From: Pampus argenteus
Lineage: Eukaryota > Chordata > Actinopteri > Scombriformes > Stromateidae
DNA: 64,000 bases
Direction: 5' to 3'
NCBI GenBank assembly: GCA_036937835.1
Contig: CM072860.1
Coordinates: 4,543,001 to 4,607,000 of the forward strand
The notes beneath the pieces were generated by a model. It was not told the origin of the DNA, did not search any database, and worked only from the letters and a program-made list of their open reading frames with translations. Below, in pieces: positions 37,526 to 49,599 of the stretch. A program made the translations under genes and the position numbers. Each line of letters starts with the position of its first letter. Positions within the stretch are counted from its first letter, which is position 1.

Positions 37526-37738
37526 TTGGAAAAAGGAAGAATGAACGCTGAAATGGAACGAATATGTAATACTGCTGAAAGGTTTGTTGATTTGCTCAAA
37601 GACCTCAAAACTTCAAAATTTGACTCGGGGCCTGATTTAGGATTTGCAAAACAGCTGAGACGAACTCTGAGTGAAACTACTGCCCGAGTCGAGCAGAGTG
37701 GACCCAGAGCTCCTAGACTAAGGGTGAGGGTCTATTAG
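37526..37738 (+). CDS. Unrecognised 70-codon open frame, possibly chance
   Basis: The frame starts ATG and ends TAG. Its peptide is charged and helix-like in the first half (NAEMERICNTAERF, VDLLKDLKTSKFDSG) and Arg-rich at the end. That composition is more protein-like than most frames here. No splice acceptor or Kozak context stands out, it overlaps enhancer-like sequence (GATGATTGATGAAAATTGG just upstream), and I recognise no family. A conserved noncoding element is the more likely explanation. Confidence 0.12.
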   Translation: MEKGRMNAEMERICNTAERFVDLLKDLKTSKFDSGPDLGFAKQLRRTLSETTARVEQSGPRAPRLRVRVY

Positions 37739-37969
37739 TACTCTCAATCCTCTCGGTGCTCTTAATATTTGATCACAGTTAATGGTGAAATCTCTAGAAA
37801 CTGTCGATGAGCAGATTCTTTAACTTCTTAATATCTACGCGGCATTAATACCAATAGTCTACAACAGCTTCCTGTATGTCTGGGTCTCAGGAATTCATCT
37901 GAAAACAGGGTTTTTGAGGGGTCGAGGCTTTTTTTTTTTATTAATACTTTTTGCTTTTGTCATTTCCAC

Positions 37970-38420
37970 CCAGTTTTGCCACACATAATGGACCTCATTC
38001 ATCAAGACATTGTATGCTCAAATTGGATCTGAGAGTGGATCTGCATTCACTTTGCTGTAAAAGTCAATATTTCTAAATCCCCGCTTTGTTGCAGCAATCT
38101 CACAACCAGCTTGGGAAATATTTACTCATTTCAAAGACCTAAATATTTGTGTTGCACATTAAAATTATCGGAATTACTGGTAAGAACGTCCTTGTGTAGT
38201 GCGATAAAACACAATTACATTATTTTTAGAGTCGCCTATATTAAGCTTTTTTTCTTCTTCTCTTTTTCATTAATATGAATAAAGGAAGCTCACCAGCATG
38301 TTTGCAGGGAAGCTTGGGCATTTTAATTTGCACAGTGATCATGAGTTACTATTTCAGCAGGGATCTGAGTCAATTAAAAATGGACACATTTAATTCAATT
38401 TCATACAGCTCTTTACCCTA
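37970..38420. promoter_or_regulatory. Candidate conserved noncoding element
   Basis: Two complex patches, 37985-38160 and 38260-38420, with CATTAATATGAATAAAGG, CATTTTAATTTGCAC and GAGTCAATTAAAAATGG elements. One pyrimidine run separates them. There is no frame of note. Confidence 0.4.
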
Positions 38421-40595
38421 ATAATGCTCTAATTGTTTGGAATTGGTTTAAAGAGGTTTGTATTCCTAAAACCTTTAACCTAAAACCTTTAGCTTTAGGG
38501 TGTGGAACATACAAACAGTAAGAAGTAATTGTATCATCACCATTACCGAAAGCATCATCATCATCATCATCATCATTATGGTCTCTAAAAAGGGATTCAC
38601 AAATAAATACACAATTGCAAAAACTATTTTGGAAGTAAAACATCGTAAAAGCTGCAGCAGTAATGCTGACTCATTAAAACCAACAAAGAATGAGTAAAAA
38701 AAAACATGAACATGCAGTAATAAATGGCCCAACTACATTAAATATTCCAATCCATCATATTACCTGATTATGAATCATGAACGAAGCAGACATCATGTAA
38801 GAGTAAGAGCTGTACATGGTACCTTTAGTTATTATTTGGTAGTTTACAGGTCTGATGATGCAGTGGGGAGGAGATATACATGGGTGTGTGCCTCAGGCAA
38901 TGTGGAGTCAAGTTTTTTTTTTTCCCTGCTGTCCCCCTGAGAGCGTAAAATTGGTCAGCACCACAAAATGGAATGAGGTCCCACCCTTTTTTTTTTTTCT
39001 TTAAATTAAGCACCTGCGGAGGTAAAACCTCTAACTTTTTCTGACACGCGTCAGAGGTGACGCGAGGACATTGAAAGCTGAATGGATTCTATGCAAAACG
39101 GAGGAAGAAAAACAAAACCCCATAAATGTCAGATTCCTGGAGATATCTGATATATCCTGGCGCTGCAATCTGTTTGCTGGTGCCGCCGTGTTATCCAATA
39201 GAAATACTGTAGGTCGAATGAAAGCGACGTCAGTTTGTGTGGGCTCAGAGATTGGAAGCAGAGACAAAAGGGGATGTGGAGCGCCTGTGTGTGTGTGTGT
39301 TTGTGAAAAAGCAGAAACATAATACAAGACACAATGTTGTCATCTTCTTGCAGAGATGAGAGAACATTTATAACACAGACGAGAAGAAGAAGAAGTATAC
39401 TTTAAAAAAAAAAAAAGAAAGAAAATGCACTTAGGTCTCCATGGATACGGCAGAAACCACCACAACACAACAGCTTTAAGCTTCCATTGACCTTTGAACA
39501 ATCTGTTCCTCAAGGTCATCAGCGTGTGCACGATATCTGGTGGGTCTATTAGCTCCTAAAGCGACGTACTCAGTGAGTTTGTGAAATATTAAGTAGCAGT
39601 GGAATTGGACGGGAGGCTTTAAACTGCTTTGAGCAGATGCTCTGTGCTTTTAAGTACTGAATAATACATTTTGGTTCAATGTCTCTGTCTCCATTAATGC
39701 TCCGGATAAACGCTGCCGGGATTTCACTTCAGCATTATTATTTCTCATAAACAATACTCACACCCTGACAATCAAGGTACTCACTCTCATGTGCGCATGC
39801 ATACGCACAATGAGAGTCTACCGTTTTTTTGGCGTGATAGCGGTCTGTTGCAGAGTCAGTCAGGCCGATACCCTGACGGTCAAAATCAGCTTCTGCCCCA
39901 AAGGAACATTAAACCTAATTTTAAGAGTAATGGATCTCATCAGTCAGTGAACCTAAAGCATTATACTCGGACACGCATGATCACACTGTCATTAATTCTC
40001 TCATAGTGATACTCCGTCACGAGCACTGACCGCCTGCAATTACTCAGTATAGATTGATGTATTTTTAAACTTTTTCAGTTCGGTTTGATCATATCTTAAA
40101 GCTGTATTTTCTTTCAATAGAATAGCACGGCTTCTGTTGGGTGGTTTGGTCCAGTGTTACCTGATGATACAGGATGTACATGCAATTAGCCAGCCAGCTT
40201 TTGCTCACAGGGGTAGATATAGAATATAAAACGTACTTTATCTCATTACTTCCTGCCAGCTTTTGTCTTTGTCATTTCACGCTAATCCTCATCTTACAAG
40301 CCGTAAGTATTTGTTCCCGTTGGTCACACTGTGCGGCAACCTTTCAGCTGTACCCTCTAAAACCCTTTTGTGTGAACCATTTATCATCTAAGTGGATTGA
40401 CAGAGGAGGGGGAACACATCTCCCGAGCCTCGCTGGTCTAGACGCCTTACTGTTATTCAATTACAGCGCAGCTTGCTTCCTGGAGACCGCAAAGGCTAAC
40501 AAGACCACCGATTCCAGGAAGTAGGAAGGAAGATGATGTGCAGTTATGTCAAGGTTCACTGAGACGTTAACGCTAAGACAGTAACCTCCCCCTAT
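38421..40595. other. Spacer with a CAT repeat, no gene supported
   Basis: (CAT)8 at 38553-38576, T runs near 38911 and 38988, and a GT run near 39288. At 38955-38964 TCAGCACCAC equals the left half of the REST/NRSF element but the right half is absent. Frames of 60-116 codons are unrecognised. The 39580-39730 patch is moderately complex. Confidence 0.45.
38553..38576. repeat. (CAT)8 trinucleotide repeat
   Basis: Eight perfect CAT units. Gives Asp or Met runs in other frames. Confidence 0.95.
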
Positions 40596-40599
40596 GACA

Positions 40600-40790
40600 C
40601 CTCTAATCCTTCAGCAGCCGGGTCGATCCGCGCCTTGCAGATCGATGGGCATTGACAGGTTTAATTGATTTCTGTGGGAAAGGGATGCAGGCTCATTATA
40701 ATTCCCTCAAAGAACAGGCACGGGTGGCTTTCTTGCTAGTGGTTTATTTGAAAGCTTCTCTGCAAATCCACCGTGAAAACTAAAGACAAA
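40600..40790. promoter_or_regulatory. Candidate conserved noncoding element
   Basis: Contains GGCATTGACAGG next to TAATTGATT (40662-40670) and CTCATTATAATTCCC (about 40692-40706), i.e. clustered homeodomain-type sites in complex sequence. It ends at an A run near 40801. Confidence 0.4.
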
Positions 40791-41975
40791 ATATTGACCA
40801 AAAAAAAAAAAAGATATAGGTATATGTTTGCTTAACAATAGCAACAACAACAACAATAGCATGCATGCAATAGCATTTTACCAAAGTAGAATACAGACGA
40901 ACAACAACAAATACCTCGTTGGCTGCATGTACTAAATTAAATAATGTGTTAATAACAAATGCTTATTTATATATACATACATATTTGCACATATATATGT
41001 CTGCGGCAAGTGGGATGCAGACAGAGCATATAACAGGAGGTCAGGAGCATGGTGCAAGTGTGGACTAATGTGTGCAATAGTGGCATTTTTCTCTCTCCAG
41101 ATATGAAACCTACATTTGATTTATTCTTAGAAGGATCTAATCACGGTCGACATACCACAAATGACTATATTTTCCCACAAGGATACACACCAGGAAAGAA
41201 AAGGCCTTGGTCAAACAAATTAATATCACTGTCTGATTCTATCAATACACGCGTTTCATTTCCGAACACAGATGTTACAAATCCGATATGAGATATCTGG
41301 ATTTTTGCTAGAAACTGTTGGACCAAATCCTGCATGGGGAGCGTTTATGTAGCCTGTGGACTTCTGGACATCTTTATCAGTGCACTTAGAAGCAATGGTG
41401 TGTAATTTACATGAGTGGATTAACCTGCTGGGTGCCCTGGAGCAAAAAAAAAAAAAAAAAAGAGCTTCTAGACACACATTAGCTACTGTTCATCCCACTC
41501 TTTTGTGCTCTTATGTGCAGCTTATAAAATGCATTGAAATCATTCATCTGTACTTTCCAAAACTGTTTTAAAACTGTTTAAACGCTTTACGGTATCATCA
41601 TCATGAACAACAGTCAAAGTCAGGTTAAGGTTCTGTGTCATCAAAAAACGACGTCTGCGGATGTTCGATGTGTTTGGCATAACGTAATCTGTCCTCGATT
41701 GTCCACCGTTGCACATTATTGTCTGACCGCCACTCTGGGAAGTTGACAGCTCACGTTAACTTTGAGTAACACAGCGAAGGATGTCAGTCGTGTGATCCGG
41801 CTCTGCAAATCGATGTTCAAAAAAATAAATAAAAAAATCTAGCAGCTCACTGATCACAACCCAGTCTATGTAGAAATGCTTGAATGCACTGGGTGTATGT
41901 TAAAGTACATTTAAATGATTTTCTGGCACACACTGTGCACCCTGACAGTGCCAGCTGCTTTGATTATCCCTTAAA
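40791..41975. other. Spacer around the candidate exon
   Basis: A runs (40800-40812, 41445-41460), CAA-rich stretches at 40843-40855 and a TATA tract near 40967-41000. Outside the candidate exon at 41101-41291 no gene is indicated. Confidence 0.4.
41101..41291 (+). CDS. Possible terminal exon (low confidence)
   Basis: A good acceptor (TTTTTCTCTCTCCAG, ending 41100) opens a frame continuing about 63 codons to TGA 41289-41291. The peptide (for example RHTTNDYIFPQGYTPGKKRP) is mixed in composition rather than low complexity. I recognise no family, there is no nearby upstream exon, and the nearest AATAAA (41824) lies in an A-rich tract. Chance is still the simplest explanation. Confidence 0.15.
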
Positions 41976-41979
41976 ACTT

Positions 41980-42110
41980 GAGCACATAAATGGCAGGACA
42001 TGTTTTGATTGCTTGAGAGTCTGCACATTCCCTTAAATACCATTCCAATTTTTCATAGACCAATCAACAGCCGTGCGCTGCCTAATTAATCTCCTTGAAG
42101 TTTTTTTTGT
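41980..42110. promoter_or_regulatory. Candidate conserved noncoding element
   Basis: A short complex block holding CCAATCAA (CCAAT at 42060-42064) and TAATTAAT at 42083-42090, with CCTTAAATACC before them. It ends in T runs. Confidence 0.4.
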
Positions 42111-43005
42111 TTTTTTTTCCTTTTGCGATTCATCATTTCACATCTTATTTGATGTCTTTGGTGTTCAATAATATGCAGATTTCTTGTTTTACCTCAGCAA
42201 ACAGATGGTAGGCAGAGACAAGCTGTGTACGTTTTGGACGGCGAACAAAGTATGTTGGAGAAATGGATTTGTTGTGTTTTTTTAGCTTAAATCGAAAATC
42301 GGCGTAGAGTACAGTAACATGGGAGGGGTCACGTTTATTTGTGTTCCTCAGCTGTAGTTCCGTCCAAAAATAAGGAAATAAATTCTCAATGAGAAGAGCT
42401 GGAAGAGTTAATTTCATACTATCGATATGCATCTTTTCTGATAAACAAATCATCCTTTAAACATGCACTTGCTACCAAATTAAGCTTTCATTTTGAGTGA
42501 CGCTTACTGTAGGTGAGAAAATTAAATTGATAAAAAAAAAACAGTCTGCAGCTGTAAAAAGATAAAAATAAAAAAAAATAAAAAAAACCTCCCGATCTAG
42601 TGTGTTAATATTAAACTTAGTCTGAATCAAATTTAAAAAAAAGTGCTTGAATGCAAAGAAAAAGGCTCTTATATTATACTTGCAATGACTTTTTAATCTA
42701 AGTTTAAGTAGGCGCCTGGAAGGAACATTTAATTTGACTGTTGTAATTGCATTAGGCTTTATACGTTTAAAACTTTCAGCTGCATAACTTGTTGATTAAA
42801 AAAACCCCACAAATCATGACAGTTTTTTGTTTTTTTTAATCATGAGGGATTTCTGAATGTTAATAATTCTCTGAATGAAAGGAGCTCTACCATCCACACA
42901 TGTACACAAACCAATTAATCTACTATATCATGTAATGTCAATGTAGTACTGAAGAAATAAGCATCAAGTATCAGTGGGTTTTTTTTACTAATTAATCTAA
43001 TTTGT
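42111..43005. other. AT-rich spacer
   Basis: Several T and A runs (42100-42120, 42532-42590, 42828-42838). A 102-codon minus-strand frame (42145-42453) is unrecognised. No motif cluster. Confidence 0.45.
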
Positions 43006-43009
43006 ATTA

Positions 43010-43660
43010 ATGGATTCATGTCATTCTAGTTAACAGGAAATGATCTGCTCAGCATTTACTGTCCGTCACTTTTGACGTCGTGTCACATTAACAACCCAGA
43101 ACCTTTAAACTCAGCATAAATTTGACCCGAATCTCGGTGGAAATAGTTTTTATGCCACGCAGTTCATATTCCATAGCACACGCGCGCTAGCATTAATTGC
43201 ATTCACATACCCGGATATTCGGATGAAAACTGCTTTTAATACAAATTAGTTCAGATAGCAAGTAATAACTTTTCCCACTTCCACAACAGTTGCAGTCACA
43301 CACATCTTTCATATTCAAGCCTCATGAGGATACACCCACAGCCTTCTAATCAGAGCTCATTCCCCACATTTCTCACTCACACTTAGTGTTTATTTTTATC
43401 AAAATGTCACTCATCTCCATACAGGCTGAGATCAACCACATTTCCCATCTAAAAGATTATCTGTTAAATTAAATCCAGATTCCTATCAATATTCTTAAGA
43501 TATAAACATCATGGCCGATTGAGCATATTAATAATTGAACAGCTGACTCTACGCGGTCATTTTCTTCCTTTTTTTTTGTCCTTGATCTCCATCAACCTCA
43601 AACCCCTTGTAGAGGAGCATCAAGCATTATTCTGGCACGGACATGATCTCGCCTTTTCAC
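43010..43660. promoter_or_regulatory. Candidate conserved noncoding block
   Basis: Long, mostly repeat-free sequence with CTTTTGACGTCG (CRE-like) near 43070, ATTAATTGCATTC near 43192 and ATTAATAATTG at 43527-43537. A T run near 43570 interrupts it. Confidence 0.4.
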
Positions 43661-43666
43661 CTACAG

Positions 43667-43766
43667 GTTAGACCGCATACTTGATATTCTGGTGGAGTGC
43701 GGCTGTGGCCTGGCCTTCCTCATCCGACTCCTCTTCTGCTCTTCCAAACTACCCACGTCTATTAAG
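43667..43766 (+). other. Exon-like 100-base segment with both splice signals
   Basis: TTTTCACCTACAG precedes 43667 and AAG|GTCAGT follows 43766, so both ends resemble splice sites. One frame is open across all 33 codons (it includes LDRILDILVECGCGL and later SKLPTSIK). I know no matching protein, and a 33-codon open frame is unremarkable by chance. It may be a lncRNA exon, a decoy or a coincidence. Confidence 0.15.
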
Positions 43767-44199
43767 GTCAGTTCACGGAAGTGACCGGTCTGCACGATTG
43801 AAACCTGCTTTCTTATTGCTCATTTGGCTTTCCGAGGGAAACACAGAGCTGTTGTTAAACTGCCTTATAACCGAAATGCATGAAACTTATGAAAAGATAT
43901 AAAAAGATAGCGTAATGTGTGATATAAATATAAAGAGTACATCCTTATACACTGTTTGAACCATGAATTTGTGCATTTATATAATATATAGGACCATCAG
44001 TGCTTATGATTATAGGCAAGTGAAGTCAGACACTGACTTCATGTTTACAGAGACATCACCTGTGATTTTTTTACTCAGTCTAAGTTGACAACTTAATGCC
44101 TCTTTGTGCCTCTTAAATGTGAAACTTGAGGAAACGATCTCTCAAAAGCAGCCAACACAACTATAATATAGCAAATTCATCATTCTTCTTCCTTTTTTT

Positions 44200-44720
44200 T
44201 CCTGTTAAGTCCTTTTAAGAGTCTAGCAGCTTTGTGAAATGCCTTACATGAAAGATTATGACGCAGCAGGCGGTCCGTTTTCCTGATGGCAGGGAGTGTT
44301 TAAAGAGGGAGAGGTCACTGGCAGTGCAGCGCCAGTCTTTCCTTCTTAATGATGCCTCAAAGTGAGAGCTCATCATTCCCCCTAATTATTGTTGATTGCA
44401 TTCATCATGTCATGTCCTAGTATCTTGGAGGCGCTGTTGGTGGTTCGGGCTTAAATGGCAGCTATGGGTTAGCTCTTTCTCAAAGCTAATTGGACGTCAG
44501 TTTTGAGAGGCAAACAGAGAAAGAAGAAAAAGTGTCTCTCATCAGCAGACTGTCCATTGTCAAATGTATTTTTTATGAGCCGGTAGACCCCTGACGGAGC
44601 AGACTGAGCCCAGGGTTGTGATGCTTGCGAGATGTCAAGCACCTCGTCCTAGAAATCCCCCAAGCTATATTTTAATGAAATTAACAAGCCTTTGCTAAAG
44701 TTCTTAAAAAAACTGCTACA
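44200..44720. promoter_or_regulatory. Strong candidate conserved noncoding block
   Basis: Repeat-free complex sequence with TAATTATT from 44383 followed by GTTGATTGCATTCATC, AAGCTAATTGGACG near 44484 and TTTTAATGAAATTAAC near 44671. GC-richer linkers separate the AT cores, a pattern common in developmental enhancers. Confidence 0.45.
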
Positions 44721-45200
44721 TTGACATCTGACACAGTACGTGGACTTCATTTCTTTAATTAAGTTTAAAGCAGGAGTGCAGGAAGTTGATGGAAATAAAA
44801 AAAAAAAAAAAAAAAAAAGAAACAGACATCTTCATTTTGGCAACCATTGTACTGTATGTTATACTCTGGGTGATGTATTACTCTTAAACTGTGTTGAAAT
44901 AATAACGAATAAAAAAAAAAAAAAACAGCCAGTTAATGTATTAGAAGGCACCAAAGGGAAATATTTTGTCTGCGGGTTATATTTCCCCAAGAAAGGAGAA
45001 AGAAAAAAGATTAGAAAAGCACTCCGGGAGCAATTCTGAATCTCTCAGATCAGCAGTGAAGGGACAGCCAAGCTGGCAACAGAGATATGGAAGCACAATG
45101 GTGAATCACTCCCACGCGTCCCACAACAATGCAAGACAGGGCCAGTGACTCAGAAATACTGATTCACCTATATGCCGACGAGTACGTATGTGCTCCCACA
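44721..45200. other. Spacer with long A runs
   Basis: A runs at about 44797-44818 and 44911-44925. The Lys-rich frames across them are artefacts. The 45020-45130 stretch is more complex but shows no clear motif. Confidence 0.5.
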
Positions 45201-45640
45201 CTTGCGTACCCGCTCATGCACCTCACCACCCTCATAAGCATTATGAATATGTAACCTGTATGAATCTTTCTTGATTGAGCTGATGTTTATGGCCGTCCTC
45301 CAAATCCAGTACAAAATAAAACACAAAGAAGCACTGTGAGGGTCAATTATTTTTCTGCACTGCTTTTCCTCATCAGTTTACTTTAGCAATGAAATCTCCT
45401 CTCTGTCCTCCGTTAATGCAGCTTTTTGCTTATGTCCGCATGTAAAAGTGCTCAAGGCTCTCCTCTGCATTACTGAGATTGAAGAGAGCGAGCGAGGGAA
45501 AGTATCTCTCCACGAAAAACCCACACACAAACACTCTTGATGTGTGCTTTTCCCACTGTAGCTGTAAATCACATAGTAAATGCTTTATAACTGATTTGCA
45601 TGTCCTCCAGTTCAATATGTATACAACATGGAAGAAAAGG
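45201..45640. promoter_or_regulatory. Weak candidate conserved noncoding element
   Basis: Complex patches near 45230-45320 (ATTATGAATATGTAACC, TTGATTGAGCTGATG) and 45360-45480 (TTAATGCAGC). Frames of 60-70 codons on both strands are unrecognised. Confidence 0.3.
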
Positions 45641-47435
45641 GTGTTTAAAAGCCATGAAAAAAAAAGAAATAGGATACATACTAAACTATAAGTAAGTAAG
45701 TTAGTTTAAACTCATTGTTGTCTTCTGTAAGGTGTGTAAAATATTGTGATTGATACGGAAGCAGCGGTGTGGTTAAACACCTTTATTGCTATTGATGATG
45801 ATGCAGGGATAAGGTTTATGCAAGATAATATATACAAGTTAAAATCAGAGTATAAGTAGAAATAGCATCATCATGGCTAATGTTGGGTGTACTTTAGGAA
45901 GAAATCCTTCAGAATCGATGAATATGGAAATATAGTAGATATAAACTAATAGACAATGAATGTCTCATCCTTATTCTCTGCATCACACTCTGTTTAAGAT
46001 GTGTACAAGATCACGATCAACCTCCAAACTAGTTCTGGTGTCACAAATCATGCTCGTATAGCCTCACCCTTTAAAACTGGAGTTTCAATGAGCACAGAGA
46101 AACTTTCCACTTTCAGCAGATGGATTTAAAGTGCCAAACTCTGCACAGTGAAACTCAACAATAAGCGACAGTCATTACGGCGCTTGCAGAAGTACTATGG
46201 TGCAGACGCACTTTAGAGTAAACTATGGTATAGAAGCTACTGAAGGTTTTCTACCGGCTCAATATATATGATGTACCAACCAATCAAACCTGTGAGTCAC
46301 TCGCTGTTGTTATAAAATATTGACTGAGGTCTAAACACGGTGGCTCTTCCCACAGGTGGCAATACCTCAGGCTCTTTTGAAAACACATATGCAAACAATT
46401 ACACACACACGTATTGCTCACACGCACCAATACAACTAAACACGTAGAGCCGCTGCTTTCCAACACATACCTGAGCAAAGAATACACTGCTGCCAAAACT
46501 GAGGGACACTGTCCAATATCTAAAAAAAAAAAAGACAGACACACTAGTACTCTCACAGTATCTCGGCGTGTTATATATACTTTGCCACTGGACTGTGTGA
46601 TGCTCAGTGAGGGGGCCAATTTGATGGAGATGGGTACTGACGATGACACTCGTCGCCACATGGCACCTGTCAGTGCCTGCGCTGACATGTGGGACTGAGG
46701 TGCACCTCCTCCTCCCCAACGAACGTCTCAGATAGAGAGAGAGAGAGAGATATATGGCAGGTAGCCTTTAAGAAAGTCTGCCACTTGGCAACACTGCATC
46801 ATTAACTGGCCTGCTGAAGACCCGCACTTGGCCGGCTTCCAGGAAAAGAGATGGAGGGAGAGAGTTCAGCAGTGCTCACCCCATGCTCTGCCTCTTTACT
46901 GCCCTTTCTCCTGCTGTATATCCTCCTCCATCTTTGCAGTGCTATGGAAAGTCAGCGCACTCCACAACCAGCTACCTTTAACACATGTAATGCATGCCTG
47001 TCAGCCTCTTTTTCAAACTAAGTTTTTTTTTTTTTTTTTTTAATTAAAAAGAAGAAGAAATGAAGAAGTTGGCAGAGTATAATCATTAATATAGATGCCC
47101 GATGCCTTGTTTGTCCGCATTATGCCCCTTGTTTCTCCAATTGCATTGGAAAAACCCCCCCTGAAAACTCAAGCTAAATTCCCAATCTTGAATTGCCTTT
47201 TCCCTAATACAATCCTAAATTCGTCTGGAGATGGTGCTACCTGTGATAAATGTGATATAAAATAACTTGGCGGTGCCTCCAATAACGTTTAAGAAGATTG
47301 GTACTTCCCCTTTAAAGACAAAAGTTCACTTCAACCTATTTTATATTTATCCAAAAAGTATCACCGTTTTAAGTACAACACAGGATTTAGGGGAAACAAC
47401 AATAATTATTTATTACAAAGTTACGAATTGGATGT
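45641..47435. other. Spacer, no gene supported
   Basis: A run near 46522-46533, GA repeat 46734-46750, T run 47022-47041. The 134-codon minus-strand frame (46284-46688) has no domain signal. CA-rich and CTCC-rich tracts are frequent. Confidence 0.45.
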
Positions 47436-47439
47436 TCTA

Positions 47440-48340
47440 ATTATTCCAATAGTTCACTGTTGACCTTGAAGTATGCATTGATAACAGTATTCAAAACTCC
47501 TATATAATGCTCTGGAAGGTTTAGCACACAAATGATGAACCCAATGAGAGAATGTGAGCTCAAGTAAACAAGTAAACAAGTAAACTCAAATGTCCACAGC
47601 CCACACTCAACGACAAACGTTGCAGGCCTTGTCAAAGCTTGTGAGGGTGGAGGCCGAAAACAAATAGTTTTAACCAGCATAAACAAAAGCACGTGCAAAG
47701 GGTTAATTGTGTACTCACGAGCTCAGCAGCAGTTTGAAGTTGAATAACGGCAAGAAAATGAGAGCATGCAGCAACACAGCGCGGTGAGCCACGTTCAAGT
47801 ACAGTAGCTAGTCTCCCTCCAACGGTCCAGGTCCAGTCTCCCTCCAACGGTCCAGGGCTCTCCCGGTCCTCCGTCTCCAATGTCCGTTCCCTAATCACAT
47901 AATTTCTCTCAGTAACTTAGTTACAGTCTTATTCATGGCGAAAAGCCAACATTAGGTATTAAATAAAGTAGCAATTGCTAACTGCAATTAACAGAATTAA
48001 CCATGTTAAAGTCTATGAGCAGGCTAAGCTAAAGGCTAGTAGCGGTTAGCAATTTAGCTCGTTTTTAACTCATTACACGTACACAACAGTACTAAGTACA
48101 TTTAAACACATGAATTTACCTCTGGCAGCTTCTCTGATACATAAACCACAGGACGACTCTCCGTCCTTTTTTTGGGAGTTAGTACTAGTTTTACAGTTCA
48201 CAGCTATCCAGCTAGCAGCCTCTGCTGTTGCTAATGTGCTGCGGCGCGTCAGTGATGCTAAGGCCCGCCTACCTGAACCAGGTGAGGACAGGATTGGCTA
48301 CTGCTACATACATTCAAAGATGAGAAATTAAAGAGATGCT
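47440..48340. mobile_element. Possible diverged transposon-derived segment
   Basis: Texture differs from its surroundings. It has GGCTAAGCTAAAGGCTAG and GGTTAGCAATTTAGC phrases typical of fish MITE-like repeats (48020-48060), a 25-base tandem duplication at 47811-47856, and an ATTAAAGAGATGC end near 48328. No transposase frame was found; frames of 73-88 codons are unrecognised. Edges and family are unknown. Confidence 0.25.
47811..47856. repeat. Two-copy tandem duplication, 25-base period
   Basis: The 21-base unit beginning GTCTCCCTCC and ending CGGTCCAGG occurs at 47811-47831 and again, identical, at 47836-47856. Identity of the copies suggests a recent duplication. Confidence 0.85.
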
Positions 48341-48635
48341 TCACTACCACACAAACAAATGTGGTCCCCCAGCTTTTGTGCTGACAATCATATGGATTTT
48401 AAACCTAACACCACCCTTTTATCTCTGACTTTTAACTGTATATGACATGACTTTCAAAAAAAAAACATATTTACAACTATTATTTATTACCAACACAACA
48501 TTTTATTATCTGTATATGAATGAATGAAAATAATAGCTACAGCAAGTTTAGCAGAAAAAGAGATGCAGCTGCAAGAAGGACATGGACGAGGCCTACCTCG
48601 AGGAGTTAGCTCAAAAACACTTATAATTTGCAATC
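48341..48635. other. Short spacer
   Basis: AT-rich with an A run near 48457. No gene or motif cluster is visible. Confidence 0.45.
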
Positions 48636-48639
48636 CTTT

Positions 48640-49240
48640 TCTACCCCAGGGCCCTGATTATTAAGGAGAAGGGAGAAAAAAAAAAAAAAAAAAGCAGCGG
48701 CTGTGATCTAAAGCCACACCGAAATGCCACATTCATGAGATCGTAGTCAATTAAGGATGATCTATAGCCAAAATGAGAAGTGAAATAAATGAAAAGAAAC
48801 CTAAAGGTTATGCGTGTGATGGCGGGCATGATCACCAAGAGGGGAACTTGTTATGGCTTAATGAGATGCAGCCGACAGTGAGGTACAAATCTGGGGAGGA
48901 TATAAAAAGAGTGAAGGTGTATTGTGGTGGGTGGTGGTGGTGGTGGGGTCATTGGATGAACCGTGCCCTTTACCCCAACAGATTTATGGCGCCGAAGGGA
49001 AAGATTCTGTGGATGGGTTTGATGTGTTTTATGAGCCGTGCAGGCCGCCCAGTCAGTAACCATTACGGGAATGTTAGAGAGTAATCCATGAAGTAGACAC
49101 ATCCCATAAATGATTCTCTGACAGCAGTGAGTTGCTCTTCAGCCATCCTTGTGACATGCTAGCAAACCTCATTAATTTCAATATCAGTCTCTCCATTTTG
49201 TTAATAACAAACGTGAGCACACTTGCATTAGACCTTGTAG
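48640..49240. promoter_or_regulatory. Candidate conserved noncoding block
   Basis: After an A run (48675-48693) the sequence is complex. It has GTCAATTAAGGATGATC near 48748, GGCTTAATGAGATGC near 48854, CCATTACGGGAATG near 49060 and CTCATTAATTTCAATATC with ATTAATTT at 49171-49178. A GGT repeat lies near 48924-48945. Frames of 65-103 codons overlap but are unrecognised. Confidence 0.42.
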
Positions 49241-49307
49241 TGTGCCGTCAACTTCTCATGTATTTTCATCATTGTGTGTCCATATCTTCACAATAGGACT
49301 AGTGTGA

Positions 49308-49308
<1 letters not shown>

Positions 49309-49342
<34 letters not shown>
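49309..49342 (+). repeat. 34-base uninterrupted G run
   Basis: Thirty-four consecutive G residues between TGTGAC and CTTTCATT. Runs of this length are rare and could form G-quadruplexes. The true length in the genome may differ, because such runs are hard to sequence. Confidence 0.9.
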
Positions 49343-49599
49343 CTTTCATTAGGGGCCAACTGTTGGCCACAGGGGGAAATTGACAGTTGCAGTGGTTATC
49401 TGAAATGTTCGTTCTGGTTTTTCCTACCTCGAGGCACCTCTTCTATGTCTAGTTCAGAGTGTGTGTGTGTGTGTGTTACTTCACCCTCCGGTCATAATAG
49501 AGGCCAACCTCAAAATACAAGCAATACATATGAGTTACCAGACGAGGGAACGACATTAAGCCGATGCAAGGCGACACAAATGAGATGTTTTTAATAACA

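Noticed and set aside
38955..38964. REST/NRSF binding site
   Set aside because: Only the left half-site is present; the right half does not match at the usual spacings.
46284..46688. 134-codon minus-strand frame
   Set aside because: Overlaps frames on both strands, no recognisable domain, crosses an A run.
49274..49594. Frame with a poly-Gly run
   Set aside because: The Gly run is the 34-base G homopolymer.
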